From NCBI GenBank assembly GCA_024138025.1, contig JAMXBD010000643.1:186001-250000 (forward strand): a DNA stretch of 64,000 nt. The letters are read 5' to 3'. The stretch comes from Combretum micranthum (Eukaryota; Streptophyta; Magnoliopsida; Myrtales; Combretaceae). The notes under the pieces are model-generated. The model did no database searches, was not told the DNA's origin, and saw nothing but the letters and a program-made list of their open reading frames with translations. This document shows positions 23,352 to 36,141 of this stretch, piece after piece. A program made the translations under genes and the position numbers. Position 1 is the stretch's first letter; the number at the start of each line of letters is the position of its first letter.

Positions 23352-26300
23352 TTTACTCTCCAATATTACCTATAATGCACAAATGAAGTTAATAAATCGA
23401 GAAATGCATAAGAGCTAATAAAGATGCTACGCATAAACTTTTTATTTTTAAGTTTCATACGTTTACTCAAAACATATACGATGACTCTATAGGAATTTCC
23501 TTTGGTAAAGAAGTCGCAGAAAAACCATAATTATATGTAAAACCACAAGATAAGAAGAATAGCATCTCATGAAAGAAGTACGCTGAGCACATACTAACTC
23601 ATGTTTAATTTATGCTTGTAAAGATATTATAATTGATCAAATAGATTTACTCTCCAACATTACCTATAATGCACAAATGAAGTTAATAAATCGAGAAATG
23701 CATAAGAGCTAATAAAGATGCTACGCATAAACTTTTTATTTTTAAGTTTCATACGTTTACTCAAAACATATACGATGACTCTATAGGAATTTCCTTTGGT
23801 AAAGAAGTCGCAGAAAAACCATAGTTATATGTAAAACCACGAGATAAGAAGAATAGCATCTCATGAAAGAAGTACGCTGAGCACATACTAACTCATGTTT
23901 AATTTATGCTTGTAAAGATATTATAATTGATCAAATAGATTTACTCTCCAACATTACCTATAATGCACAAATGAAGTAAATAAATCGAGAAATGCAAGGA
24001 GCTAATAAATATGCTATGCAGAAACTTTTTCTTTTTTAGTTTCATTCGTTTACTCAAAACATATATGATGACTCTATAGGAATTTTCTTTGGTAAAGAAG
24101 TCACTGAAAACCATAGTTATGTGTAAAACCACAAGATAAGAAGAATAACATCTCATGAAAGAAGTACGCTTAGCACATACTAACTCTCATTTAATTTATG
24201 CTTATAAAGAAATTATAATTTTGATCAAACGGATTTAATTTCCAACATTACTTATGATGCACAAATAAAGTTAATAAATCAAGAAATTCAGAAGAGTTAA
24301 TAAAGATGTTATGCTACAACTTTTTCTATTTTAGTTTCATTCATTTTTGCTCAAAACGTGTAAACCCTAGTTACGTATAAAACCACAAGATAAAAAGTAG
24401 AGTATCTCACGAAAGAAGTACACTGAGCACATATTAATTTATGCTTGTAAAGATATTATATTGGATCAAATAGATTTACTTTTCAACATCACCTATGACG
24501 CATAATTGAAGTTAATAAATCGAGAAATACAGAAGAACTAATAAAGATGCATTGCTACAACATTTTCTTTTTTAGTTTCATTTGTTTTTCTTAAAACATA
24601 TATGATGATCTATAGGAATTTCTTTTTGTAAAGAAGTCACTGAAAACCATAGTTACGTGTAAAACCACGACATAAAGAAGTAGAGAATCTCATGAAAGAA
24701 GTACATTAAGCATATACTGACACTCGTTTTGATTTATACTTGTAAAGATATTAGAATTGGTCAAATTGAGTTACTTTCTAACACTACCTATGATACACAA
24801 ATGAAGTTAATAGATCAAAAAATGCAAAAGAGCTAATAAAGGTGATATGCGGCAACTTTTTCTTTTTTAGTTTCATTTGTTTGCTCAAAATGTATATGTT
24901 GACTCTAGAAGAATTTTCTTTGCTAGAGAAGTCAGTGCAAACCCTAGTTACGTATAAAACCACATGATAAAAAGTATAGCATCTCATTAAAAAAAGTACA
25001 TCGAGCATATATTAACTGTTTTTTAATTTATGCTTGTAAAGATATTATAATTAATATAATATAGTTACTTTCTAATATTACCTATGATGCACAAATGTAG
25101 TTAACAAATGGAGAAATGTAGAATAGCTAATAATGATGCTATGCTACAACTTTTTCATTTTTAGTTTCATTCGTTTGCTCAAAACGTATATGATGACTCT
25201 ATAGGAATTTCCTTTGGTAGAGAAGTCAGTGTAAACCCTAGTTGCATATAAAACTACAACATAAAAAGTAAAGTATTTCATGAAACAATACACTTAGCAC
25301 ATATTTGGTCTTATTGAATTTATGCATGTGAAGATATTATAAATGATCAAATAGATTTACTTTCCAATATTACCTATGATGCACAAATGAAGTTAATAAA
25401 TCGAGAAATGCAGAAAAGCTAATAAAGATGCTATGCTACAACTTTTTCTTTTTTAGTTTCATTTGTTTTGCTCAAAACGTATATGATGACTCTACAGGAA
25501 TTTCCTTTGGTAGAGAATTCAGTATAAACACAAGTTACCTCTAAAACCACAAGATAAGAAGTAGAGCATCTCATGAAATAAGCACATTGAGCACATACAG
25601 ACTCTTGTTTTAATTTAAGCTTGCAACGATACTAAAATTGATCAAATAGAGCGAGTTTCGAGCATTACTTATGATTCACAAATGAAGTTAATAAACCGAG
25701 AAATGCAGAAGAGCTAATAAAGACGCTATGCTATAATTTTTTTTTTTAAGTTTCATCCATTTTCTCAAAACGTATATGATGACTCTATAGGAATTTCTTT
25801 TGGTAGAGAAGCCGGTGTAAACCCTAGTTACGTATAAAATAACAAGATAAAAAGTAGAGCATCTCATGAAAGAAGTATGCCGAGCATATACTGACTCTCG
25901 TTTAATTTATGCTTGTAAAGATATTATAATGGGTCAAATAGATTTACTTTCCAACATTACCTATGATGCACAAAATTAATAAATCGAGAAATGCAAAAGA
26001 GCTAATAAAAATGCTTTAATACAACTTTTTCTTTTTTTCTCTTTTGTTTCATTTGTTTTTTCTCAAAACGTATATGATGACTCTATAGGAATTTCCTTTG
26101 GTAGAGAAGTTGGTATAAACACTAGTTACGTATAAAACCACAAGATAAGAAGTAGAGCATCTCATGAAAGAAGTACGTTAAGCACATATCAATTCTTGTT
26201 TTAATTTATATTTGTAATGATATTATAATTGATCAAACAACTTTACTTTCTAACATTACCTATGATGCACAAATGAAGTCAATAAATCAAGAAATGTAGA

Positions 26301-28208
26301 AGAGCTAATAAAGGTGCTATGCTACAACTTTATCTTTTTTTAGTTTCATTCGTTTGCATAAATCATATATGATGACTTTATCGAAATTTCCTTTTATAGA
26401 AATGTCAGTATAAACCCTAGAAACGTATAATACCATAAGATAACTAGTAGAGCATCTCAAGAAAGAAGAACACTAAGCACATTCTCTCACTCGTTTAATT
26501 TATGCTTGTAAATAGATTTACTTTCCAACTTAAACTAAGATGCACAAATGAAGTTAATAGATCGAGAAATGTAGAAGAGCAAAAAAAGCTGATATGCTTC
26601 AACTTTTTCTTTTTCAGTTTTATTCATTTGCTCAAACACGTATATTATGGCTTTATAGGAGTTTCCTTTGCTCAAGAAGTCGGTATAAAGCCTAGTAACA
26701 TATAAAACCACGAGATAAGAAGTAGAGCAACTCAAGAAATATGCACGTTGAGCACATACAAACTCTCATTTATTTTATGCTTGTAAAGATATTATAATTG
26801 GCCAAATAAATTTACTTTCCTACATTACCTATGAAACACAAATAAAGTTAATAAATCGAGAAATGTAGAAGAGCTAATAAAGACGCTACGCTACAAATTT
26901 TTCTTTTTTAGTTTCATTCGTTTTGCTCAAAACGTATATGATGACTATAGGATTTTTCTTTGGTAGAAAAGTCAGTGTAAACCCTAGTTATGTATAAAAC
27001 CACAAGACAAGAAGTAGAGCATCTCATGAAAGAAATATGATGGACACATACTAACTCTCATCTAATTAATGCTTGTAAAGATATTAAAATGGATCAAATA
27101 GATTTACTTTCCAACATTACTTATGATGCACAAATGAAGTTAATAAATCAAAAAATATAGAAGAGCTAATAAAGATGCTTTGCTACGAATTTTTTTTTTA
27201 GTTTCATTCGTTTTGCTTAAAACATATTTGATGACTCTATAAAAATTTCCTTCGTTAGAGAAGCCGATATAAACCCTAGAAATGTATAATACCATAAGAT
27301 AACTAGTAGAGCATCTCAAGAAAGAAGAACGCTAAACAAATACTCACACTCATTTAATTTATGCTTGTAATAATTGATCCAATAGTTTTACTTTCTAACA
27401 TTACCTACGATGCACAAATGAAGTTAATAAATCGAGAAATGAAGAAGAGCTAATAAAGATGCTATGCTACAACTTTGTCTTTTTTAGTTTTACTCGTTTG
27501 CTTAAATAGTATATGATGACTTTATAGGAATTCCCTTTGGTAGCGAAGTAGGTATAAGCCCAAGAAACATATAATACCACAAGATAAAGAGCAAAGCATC
27601 TCATGAAAGAAGTATGTTGAGCACATATTAACACTTGTTTAATTTATGCTTATAAAGATATTATAATTGATCAAATAGATTTACTTTCCAATGTTACCTA
27701 TGATGCACGAATGAAGTTAATAGATCAAGATGCAGAAGAGCGAATGAAGATGCTATGCTACAACTTTTTCTTTTTTAGTTTCATTCATTTGCTCAAAACG
27801 TATATTATGGCTCTATAGGAATTTCCTTTAGTCGAGAAGTCGGTATAAAGCCTAGTAACATATAAAACCATAAGATAAGAAGTAGAGCAACTCAAGAAAT
27901 ATGTACGTTGAGCACATACAAACTCTCGTTTATTTTATGCTTGTAAAGATATTATAGTTGACCAAATAGATTTACTTTCTTACATTACCTATGAAACACA
28001 AATAAAGTTAATAAATCGAAAAATGCAGAAGAGATAATAAAGATGCTATACTACATCTTTATCTTTTTTAGCTTCATTTGTTTGCTCAAAACTCATCATA
28101 TAGGAATTTCCTTTGGTACAAAAGTCTATGTAAATGCTAATTACGTGTAAAACCACAGGATAAGAAGTAGAGCATCTCAATAAAGAAGTGCATTCAGCAC
28201 ATACTAAC
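23352..28208 (+). repeat. ~290-bp satellite, block 2 (about 17 units)
   Basis: Continuation of the same array in the same orientation after the solo LTR. The first two units (about 23357-23650 and 23651-23944, 294 bp each) are nearly identical to each other, sharing GATGCTACGCATAAACTTTT and GAAGTCGCAGAAAAACCATA. More distant neighbours differ far more. Some units are shortened (for example near 24350 and 26510). It ends at the TSD of the Gypsy element. Confidence 0.93.
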
Positions 28209-28898
28209 TAACAGGAATCAAGTTAGTCAAAGTCGTGAAAAAGGGAAGCGAAAGATTCAAAGTTGAAATTGTTCAAGATAAAAGGCCTACGCTAGCAATT
28301 GGAAGCCCTACGCTGCCGACCTTAAAGCGGTGTTGAAGAAAGACATAATCGAATTCTATAAGGCTAGCTCGAACACCACCAGTATACTCATTCAATGCTG
28401 TCAGCGTATTCATTAACATTATCGGTGTACTTGATCGGCATGCATTGTGCGCGAAGTCTTATTTGTGACTTTTCAGTTTCTTTTTTTTTTTTTAATGTTT
28501 TCATTAAGGTTAATATATAGTCCTCTTATTTATTTTTGTTTTAGATAGTTTTTGAAGGTGATTCTTTGAGAATATTATGAGTGTTGAAAAACCCTTTTGT
28601 TGGTTTTGAATTATTGAGATCTTGTTTCTCTTTGATTATCGTTCTTATCAATTCTTGTTGTTAGGAATTGTGGTGAATGTTGTTAATTGAATCATGTGAT
28701 TCATTTCACCTAGTGAGTAATTTTATAGATCATGGATTCTATCAATCAATGATTTTAATCACACACTAGTTTAAATCTTATTGTTCATGGATCCTATCGA
28801 ATGACATTCTTATCCATATCTTTAAATTATTGTTCTTTGATAACCTAAGAAAACCCTAAAAATCGAGATTGAATCTTTAACCCTTGAAGATCATCTCA
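28209..28898 (+). repeat. 5' LTR of the gag-only Gypsy element
   Basis: Starts TAACAGGAATCAAG (the 3' LTR has TGATGGGAATCAAG) and ends GAAGATCATCTCA. Pairs with 35449-36141. Confidence 0.9.
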
Positions 28899-28904
28899 AT
28901 TTTT

Positions 28905-28915
28905 TGGTATCAGAG
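28905..28915 (+). other. Primer-binding site (initiator tRNA-Met)
   Basis: TGGTATCAGAG lies six bases after the 5' LTR. It matches the complement of the 3' end of plant initiator tRNA-Met, the usual primer of plant LTR retrotransposons. Confidence 0.88.
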
Positions 28916-29048
28916 AAAAGGTTAGTGCTAAGATTATTGTTCGATATGGATTAAACTTAAGTAGGTTGATTCCTGCTTTGTGATTTTAATTGTTTTTGGT
29001 TGTTGTTGCAAAATTCTATTGTATTGTTGTTGTTGATTAGTTGAAGAG

Positions 29049-30482
29049 ATGGTGTCTGAAGATGGTAGTAGTGTGAATAGCAACAATGCTAGGGTTAGAG
29101 GAAGGAATAATAACAACAACAATGGTGGTGGTGATGGGGATGTTGTGATGAGGCAAGAATTTACTCAATTGCAGACGGGGGTTAATAGAATGCAGGAGGA
29201 TGTTAGAAGAATTTTGGAGAGATTGGAGGTAAGAGATAAGAGAAGTCAGAGTGGATCTAGCCATAGAAGACACTCTAGTGAAGAGTCTGATGGGAATAGT
29301 GATAGACATAGGAGGCGTGGAGGTAGAGATGAAAGGCGTAAAGGGATTGAAAGCATTAAATTGAAAATTCCACCATTCGCTGGAAGTAGTAAACTAGAAG
29401 AATTTTTAGATTGGGTGTCAAGGGTAGAAAAAGCATTTGATTGCTATAAATGGGATGAGTGTACAAAGGTGAAAATGGCATCGCTAGCATTTTTTTTTAT
29501 TATGCTAGTCTGTGGTGGGATAAATTGTAGATTGAGAGACGAAGGGCATATGAAGAAAAATTGCAATCATGGGCATTAATGAAAAGGTTGATGAAGCACA
29601 GGTTTGTGCCAGATTACTACAAACAGCAATTGCTAATGGAGTTATAATCTGTGAGGCAAGGTAAAAGGAGTGTTGAGGAATATGTGAAAGAATTTGAGAC
29701 CTTGATGGTGAGATGTGATATTCAAGAATCTACTTATGAATCTATAGCTAGGTTCATTAATGGACTCAAAATGTATATCACCAGTGTTGTTAAGCTTCAG
29801 CAATATCATACCTTGGAGGATGTGATTAAGTTGGCTGGTAGGGTTGAGAGACAACAGCACAAACGATCTTAGAAATCATCTTATCATGGTAAATCTGATG
29901 AGGAGGAGAACAAAGAGGTTGGGAAGGAGAATAATAAAGGGAAAGAGGTGGAGGATAAAGCTCCTAATCAAACACAACAGAAAAGAAGTCGAGAGATCAA
30001 GTATTTTAAGTGTTTGGGGCATGACCACATTGCTTCTCAATATCCTAACAAGCAAGTTATGGTCTTGAAAGACAATAAAATTGAGAGTGAGGAAAAAGAG
30101 CAGAAGAGTAGTGAGGAAGAAGTGCAAGAAGAGAACATGGCTAATGTGCCTTTGACTTTAGTGCTTGAGCAGGAGAAAGTCATTCCAAATCATATGACTA
30201 ATCTATTCTACATTCAGAGTTTGGTGCAAGGAAAATCATGTTTGATTGTGATTGATACAAGAAGCTATGCCAATGTTATTTCTGTTGGATTAGTTTCTAA
30301 ATTGGGATTGCAGGTGGAGCAGCATCCAAAGCCATATGCTCTACATTGGCTTAACCATCAGAGGGCTATTCATGTGCAAAAACAGGTTCGTGTACCTATC
30401 TCCATCGGTGAATATACTGATGATTTACTATTTGATATAGTACCCATGGATGTTACACATTGGATTCTTGGAAGACCATGGT
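29049..30482 (+). pseudogene. Gypsy gag and protease start, broken
   Basis: Starts at ATG 29049. Order: an Asn/Gly-rich and Arg-rich N-terminus, then KLKIPPFAGSSKLEEFLDWV (gag), a frame shift in a T-run near 29490, YASLWWDKL, a stop, RSVEEYVKEFETLM, stops near 29643 and 29871, a Lys/Glu-rich stretch, and a zinc knuckle IKYFKCLGHDHIASQYPNK in which two of the knuckle cysteines have become Tyr. Then comes a retropepsin-like part, LIVIDTRSYANVIS, where the usual DSG is DTR and Cys is Tyr, followed by VTHWILGRPW. The reading breaks at 30483 because of the nested LTR. The protein is non-functional: the active-site motif, zinc ligands and frame are all damaged. Confidence 0.92.
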
Positions 30483-31179
30483 AGTATTGTAAACCCCTAA
30501 AGTTTTGAGGTCAATTAACGCTTAAACCCTAAATAGAAAGTCAATCGGAATCCCAAAGTCAACAAAACTCTTGTCTTTTGTAACTGTTCAAGTCCGGCTT
30601 TCCTGTTTAAGCAACCCTAGGAAAGTTAGTAAGAGATTAGTATATAGAATAGTTCGTAATAACCTGAGAAAGCTTAAAAATATCAGATTAGTAAAACCGC
30701 AACTCGTTTTGAACCCAAAAAGATACAGTTCTTGAAAAATGTGTCCCGGGGGTCGGAATAGTAAAAATATTCTGAATATACCGTTAGACTCGTAAAAATA
30801 TAAGGTTTTAAAAAATATCAATTTCAAAATTTTTCGGTAACTAAAAATATCATATATTATAATTATACGCGTATTTTCTTACTACCGGTACTTAAATTGT
30901 CATGTCTACTTTACATTACACTATTTTCTACTATTCTACACTATTTATCTATCTCTACTTTTTCTTATAACCTACTCTTACAACCCATATCTCTATTTCT
31001 TATAATTTTCATTTCCAATACAACTTCACATCTTTCATATCTTTTCATTAACAAAAATACAAAAAAATAAAATTCACTCCCTCTCTACTCTCCAAATTGT
31101 GCCGGTCATGCCCCCTCTCCCTCTCCAATTTGTTTTATTTTCATTTATTTAATTAACACAAATTTCCTCCCACATTTTC

Positions 31180-31190
31180 CTATAAATACC
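31180..31190 (+). promoter_or_regulatory. Probable TATA box of LTR family B copy 2
   Basis: CTATAAATACC precedes a CT-rich, A-rich leader typical of plant LTR R/U5 regions. Confidence 0.6.
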
Positions 31191-32929
31191 CCATCTTCCT
31201 TCCACTTCTTTCACAACTTCCATACACTAAAATTACTCTCCAAAAATCTCTACATAAACTCTCTTAAGTTTCTCTAGTTTCTACTTCTTCTCTAGGTAAT
31301 AGTTTTAGCTTTATAAGGTGTTCATTTACTTAGTATGAGCTTAGTGTGTGTTTTCTAAACCATGAAGGTTAAAGAAAGCAACAATAAGTTCATACTTTAT
31401 TTTTGTTCATAAATCTAATTTCTTTATGTTGCTTTTATATATATGTTACTAAATATATCTATGTAGCTATATATATATATATATATTTAGAGCATATAAG
31501 CTCATTTGTCTTGCAATTTATTTACTTTCCTTACAATTTATTTACTACCTTGCAATTTATTTACTTTCATATTGTTTTTAAGACTAGTCTTTCTAATCTT
31601 AGACTTGTCCTCATTAAGTCAAAACATTTTCTTTTTGTTTATGGGACTAGTCTATTCTTAGTCCCGGGATACCTTGATGAAGCTAAGGTTCCGATACTTG
31701 ATTTATTTCTTTAAGTTATTATGTTTCCTTATGTTTTCATAGCTTATGATTCATATTCATGCATAAACATGATGATTTTGTCTCAATAAAATAAATAAGG
31801 AAAAAGTTTTCTTAAAATAGAAATTTTTCTCTAAAACTAAAAGTAGGAAATAATTTTCATAAAAACTAAGGATTTTACCTTAACAAACTTTTCTAAAGAA
31901 TTTTAGAGGAATCCATAGGAAAATTTTACTACACATACATAACATGGGAAGAAATTCTTAAGTAAAACAAAAGCTGTACTAAACTCCACTTTTTCAATAC
32001 CAGTTTGACAAACAAGAAATTCCTTTCATGAAAATATTAGTTTTAAGAGACAAGGAAATTATTTCTATAAAGATAGAATTGTTGTTATTTTCAAGAAGCA
32101 TTAGAAACTAAGAAAATAAAATCATTCTTTGAAAATTTAAAGGACTAAGGGAAGGAAATTTACTCATAACTTGAAATATTTTCAAAAGATCCACTTTTCT
32201 TTAAAAGACTTTACTTTTACAAAAATTTATGTTTTGAGACAACTTCATTAACTTCATACATTTGATATGAGTCAATAAATATATGTATATACATTTCAAA
32301 GGTTTTACAAACTATTATAATATCTATCTCTTTAAAATGAGCTTTTGATAAAAGAAGAAATTCAAGTTTTGTAAAAATTCGTGGTGAATCTGGTCACCAC
32401 TATTTTGGAACCCAAACGACTTAATTTGATAAAAAGTTTTAGAAATAGATAGATCTTTTCGAATAGGTAAAATATGGTATATAATATGCGAAATTCCGAG
32501 TTAAAATGAGTAAGTTATGGCCATTTTAAGTTGGAATTTCCTCCAATCCGATTTTACTGTGATTTTAAGATACATTTAGAGTTTTCAAAGATGGAAATTC
32601 TATGAAAGACTCATTATGGGTATTTCATCTTGTTTAGGTGAAGAAGGAACCGAGATCACTTTTTCGGAAGACTACTTCGATTAAGAGCTACCGACATGGA
32701 GTGAGTTAATCCTTTACTAAGTTACATTTCCTTGTTTGTTGATAATTGACATAAACACCCTTATTTCTAAGATGATTTTGACTCAATTGGTTGATACTCT
32801 AAGCAAAAATCATCTAGAAATGTCTCTTAATGGTTCAATTTGTTAATTTCAGGCATATTTTATCCCTTCACGAAGAAACAAAACAAATACGACAAGAATG
32901 GAGTTGAACAGTGATGTTTTGAGAAGGTC

Positions 32930-33110
32930 AGTAGGCGCTACACCCCGTGCTACACCCTGTTGTGGAGGGTGTTTGCACCCAGGAAGTTTGGAAGAAAGTC
33001 AGTAAGCGCTACACCCCTGGCAACACCCTGTTGTGGAGGGTGTTGTAGCCCAGTTTTCACCTTCAGTAAGCACAACACCCCGCTACACCCTGTTTCGAGG
33101 GCTGTTGGGA
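32930..33110. repeat. Three hairpin repeats in LTR family C
   Basis: ACACCCTGTTGTGGAGGGTGT occurs at 32952-32972 and 33023-33043 (first 20 bases conserved; arms ACACCCT and AGGGTGT). A degraded third copy is at 33085-33105. Each is preceded by (C/T)AGTA(G/A)GC(G/A)C. The spacing is about 60-70 bp. Confidence 0.85.
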
Positions 33111-33160
33111 CAAGCGCGTCTTTGGCTGATATTTTCTTATTTTAGGGATTTTTGGGAGGC

Positions 33161-33170
33161 CTATAAATAG
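33161..33170 (+). promoter_or_regulatory. Probable TATA box of LTR family C
   Basis: CTATAAATAG lies about 55 bp after the last hairpin repeat and is followed by a purine-rich leader. Confidence 0.55.
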
Positions 33171-35196
33171 TCCTTTTTGCAGAGAGAAAAGGGAGACCCA
33201 TATTCTAAATTTTAACCTACGTAATTTTTCTAGAATTTTCCTAAGTCTTGGAGAGATTGAGAGCTTAGAGCAAGACATTGACGAATTCAAATTAAGATTA
33301 AATCCGGATTGGAGATCCACTTTTCATCACATTTGAGATCCATTTGACAGGGTTGTATTCATGAATTCATCTCTTTCCATTGAATTTAATTTGTTTCTTA
33401 TTATCTTGATGGAGGAGTAAATCGTAGATCTAGATTTTGTTTGGATTTTATTTTCATCATGTGTTGAGAATCCGATTTTAATGAATCCTAATCGATGTTC
33501 TTATGTTCAAATTGCATGTTCCTCATCGTTCCTAGATTTGTAAATCCGGATTACAAGTTTACATCTGATTTCCATTTTAGTTGATTGAGAAATCGCTTTC
33601 ATGGATAGATCTATGCAATTTGAAGGGATTTGATTGTGATTCTAGAGATAGGTTATAAGGATCTCCCATTTCCCTATGTTTTCGACGAGTTCTTGATCTT
33701 AATGCGGTCTTAGATTGTATTTAATTGAGGAGAGATTCTAAATTAATCGATTTAAGACTAGATAAATTGATATATTCGAGAGGATTGTTGATTTGTATAA
33801 GGAACTCAATGGTGTAAGAACTCAATTCGGGATTATCTTTAATGTTCTGTGATTCACATGATGAAAGTAAATGAAAAAACAAGATCTAGATCGTGTTGTT
33901 TCTGATTCTAAAACTCGCTTTGTGTTCAACGGTGTTCTTGCTGCTAGTTTTGTTAAAATTAATAGTTTTTAGTATATAATTCCACAATCGATTCTCTTAT
34001 CGCTGAATAGTAGAAATTGAGCAATTACTAGTACTTATTCTCTTCCCCGTGGACGACCTCGACTTAACACTATACTACGAATTGATAGGTTCGCTGCCTA
34101 ATTGTCTTTCGTAGTAGTTGAGAACGAGTTTTTACAAATTTAAACTACATTGACAAGGATTTTCCCACCATTTGTGCTTGTAAGTAGTATCACTAGAAAT
34201 AAGGAAAAGATAAATGAACAAATATTGTGTGATTTGGATTTATGATTGGTTGAATATAAGTTAAGAATATCGAAAGAGGAATTGATAAATAAATTATGAT
34301 TCTTGCATTGATATGATGAATATTGATTTCATCACCTTTAAACTTGAATTTAACGATGATGAAATAACCTCGTATTGAAAATAATTCATGCATATCATAT
34401 TTGTGAGTCACATTTATTTCATTACTATTCTTCGTGTGGGGAAACGAGGAAGTTGTAGTGGTGGCTAGTAGGAGCCGAAAAGTCTACATGGGCCAGTAGG
34501 AGCCGGAAAGTCTATAAAATGAGCAGGAGCCGATAAATCTGCAAATATTGATGGTTGTATGGGACTATAACCTCCCAACCCCCGACATGGAGGGCGTAAA
34601 ATCCATACTACACATGATTTTCGATTAATCTTGTGTATTTTGTTTGCTCATGTGATTGATGCATTCTCATATAATTGTTTAAATACTTGTTTGTTATATG
34701 GAAATGTTCTATAGATAGGAGTTATCTCACTAAGTTAGTTTTGCTTATACCTCTATAGCTTTTTGTTACAGTATGATTATCTATGGTTGGCACCAATGAG
34801 CCCCTTATGCCAGGTATGAGCCAAAGCTAATAAGAGTTTTTAAGAGAAGTTATATGTATTTAGTTTGAAATATAGACTTCTAAGAAAATCTCTATAGTAA
34901 GCTTATGCTATAGTTATGTATATTTTGTTGATGGTTTAGTAAACAAGACTATTTGAGACAGGGGAATCCCAAGAAGTTGTAAGAGATTATTATCCAAATG
35001 AATATTCCATGTTTATTATTATATAAGTTATTACATGCTTTTATTATTATTAAATGTAATACTCCCGCGAGTCTCCTACTATCTTGGAAGCACGCCTTGA
35101 TATGATATCGAAGCTCCTGCGATAAAGTTGTATTCATTAGCTTTAACATTATATACGGTGGACTGCCACGTTTAGGATACCCTCTGAGGCGTGACA

Positions 35197-35448
35197 AGTA
35201 TGATATTCGGGCCATATTTGATAGGTATAAGAATGAGTACACTATTTAGCACCGGAGGAAGACATACAAGCTACTTCTTATGAGCTATGAAGAGGTACAA
35301 TAGGCCAAGATGATGCATGTAAAGAAGATCAAAGGCTTAAGAGTTTGTTTGTATGGACTAGCAGGATGACTAATTTTAATTTAGATCTAGATGTTCCGAG
35401 ATTGAAGAACCAAGATTCAAGGACGAATCTACTTAAACCTGGGAGTAA
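35197..35448 (+). pseudogene. Protease tail, 3' end and polypurine tract of the gag-only Gypsy element
   Basis: Directly after the nested LTR the protease text continues as YDIRAIFDRYKNEYT, then RKTYKLLLMSYEEVQ and KMMHVKKIKG. No polymerase follows. At 35439-35446 a purine-rich CTGGGAG-type tract precedes the 3' LTR and is the likely polypurine tract. Confidence 0.8.
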
Positions 35449-36141
35449 TGATGGGAATCAAGTTAGTCAAAGTCATGGAAAAGGGAAGCAAAAGATTCAA
35501 AGTTGCAATTGTTCAAGACAGAAGGCCTATGCCGGCAACTGAAAGCCCTACGGCGTTAACCTTGAAGCGATGTTGAAGAAAAGATAGAATCGAATTCTCT
35601 AAGGTTGGCTCGAACACCACCAGTGTACTCGTTCGACGCCGTCAGCGTACTCATTAACACCGCCGACGTACTTGACCGGTGTACCTTGTGCGTGAAGTCT
35701 AATCCGTGACTTTTCAGTTTTTTTTTTTTTTTTTTTTATGTTTTCATTAGGGTTAATATATAGTCCTCATATTTATTTTGTTTTAGATAGTTTTTGAAGG
35801 TGATTCTTCGAGAACACTATGAGTGTTGAAAAACCCTTTTGTTGGTTTTGAATTATTGAGATCTTGTTTTATCTTTGATTATTGTTCTTATCAATTCTTG
35901 TTGTTAGGAATTGTGGTGAAGGTTGTTAATTGAATCATGTGATTCATTTGACTTAGTGAGTAATTTTATAGATCGTGGATTCTATCAATCTATGATTTTA
36001 ATCACGAATTAGTTTAAGTTTTATTATTTGTGGCTCCTATTGAACGATATTCTTATCCATATCTTTAAATTATTGCTCTTTGATAACCTAAGAAAACCTT
36101 AAAAAGCAAGATTGAATCTTTAATCCTTGAAGATCGCGTCA
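35449..36141 (+). repeat. 3' LTR of the gag-only Gypsy element
   Basis: Starts TGATGGGAATCAAG and ends GAAGATCGCGTCA. It is collinear with 28209-28898 and diverges from it by substitutions and small indels, so the insertion is not recent. Confidence 0.9.

Larger units (their letters stand above)
32740..34170 (+). mobile_element. Solo LTR, family C (1,431 bp), innermost of the stack
   Basis: Flanked by TTTGT (32735-32739 and 34171-34175). Starts TGATAATTGACATAAAC and ends TTTTCCCACCA. A probable TATA box CTATAAATAG lies at 33161-33170 on the plus strand. Between about 32930 and 33110 it holds three copies of a hairpin-forming repeat. No coding region is supported; the 61- and 85-codon frames overlapping the hairpins are chance. 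The style (palindromes upstream of TATA) resembles Athila-type Gypsy LTRs. Confidence 0.85.
30488..35196 (+). mobile_element. Solo LTR, family B, copy 2 (interrupted)
   Basis: It inserted into the protease of the Gypsy element. It is flanked by AGTAT (30483-30487 and 35197-35201), starts TGTAAACCCCTAAAG and ends GAGGCGTGACA. It is about 3.27 kb without the inner insertion at 32740-34170. Reverse-complement similarity to copies 1 and 3 includes AACTCGGAATTTCGCATA (read on minus at about 32484-32503) and CAGTCCACCGTATA. Its TATA box is at 31180. Open frames at 31403-31714, 34193-34411 and 34949-35242 carry no domain. There are no internal coding regions and no second LTR, hence a solo LTR. Confidence 0.88.
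28209..36141 (+). mobile_element. Gag-only Gypsy element with two LTRs (TR-GAG type), hosting nested LTRs
   Basis: 5' LTR 28209-28898 (690 bp) and 3' LTR 35449-36141 (693 bp) align throughout, with shared text such as AATCAAGTTAGTCAAAGTC and GAACACCACCAGT. The flanks are CTAAC (28204-28208) and TTAAC (36142-36146) in satellite sequence. A primer site for initiator tRNA-Met follows the 5' LTR. The internal region encodes gag and a protease start. Protease text continues right after the nested insertion (YDIRAIFDRYKNEYT), and then the element runs straight to its 3' end, with no reverse transcriptase, RNase H or integrase. Without the nested insertion it would be about 3.2 kb. This matches the non-autonomous TR-GAG class. 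Confidence 0.92.
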
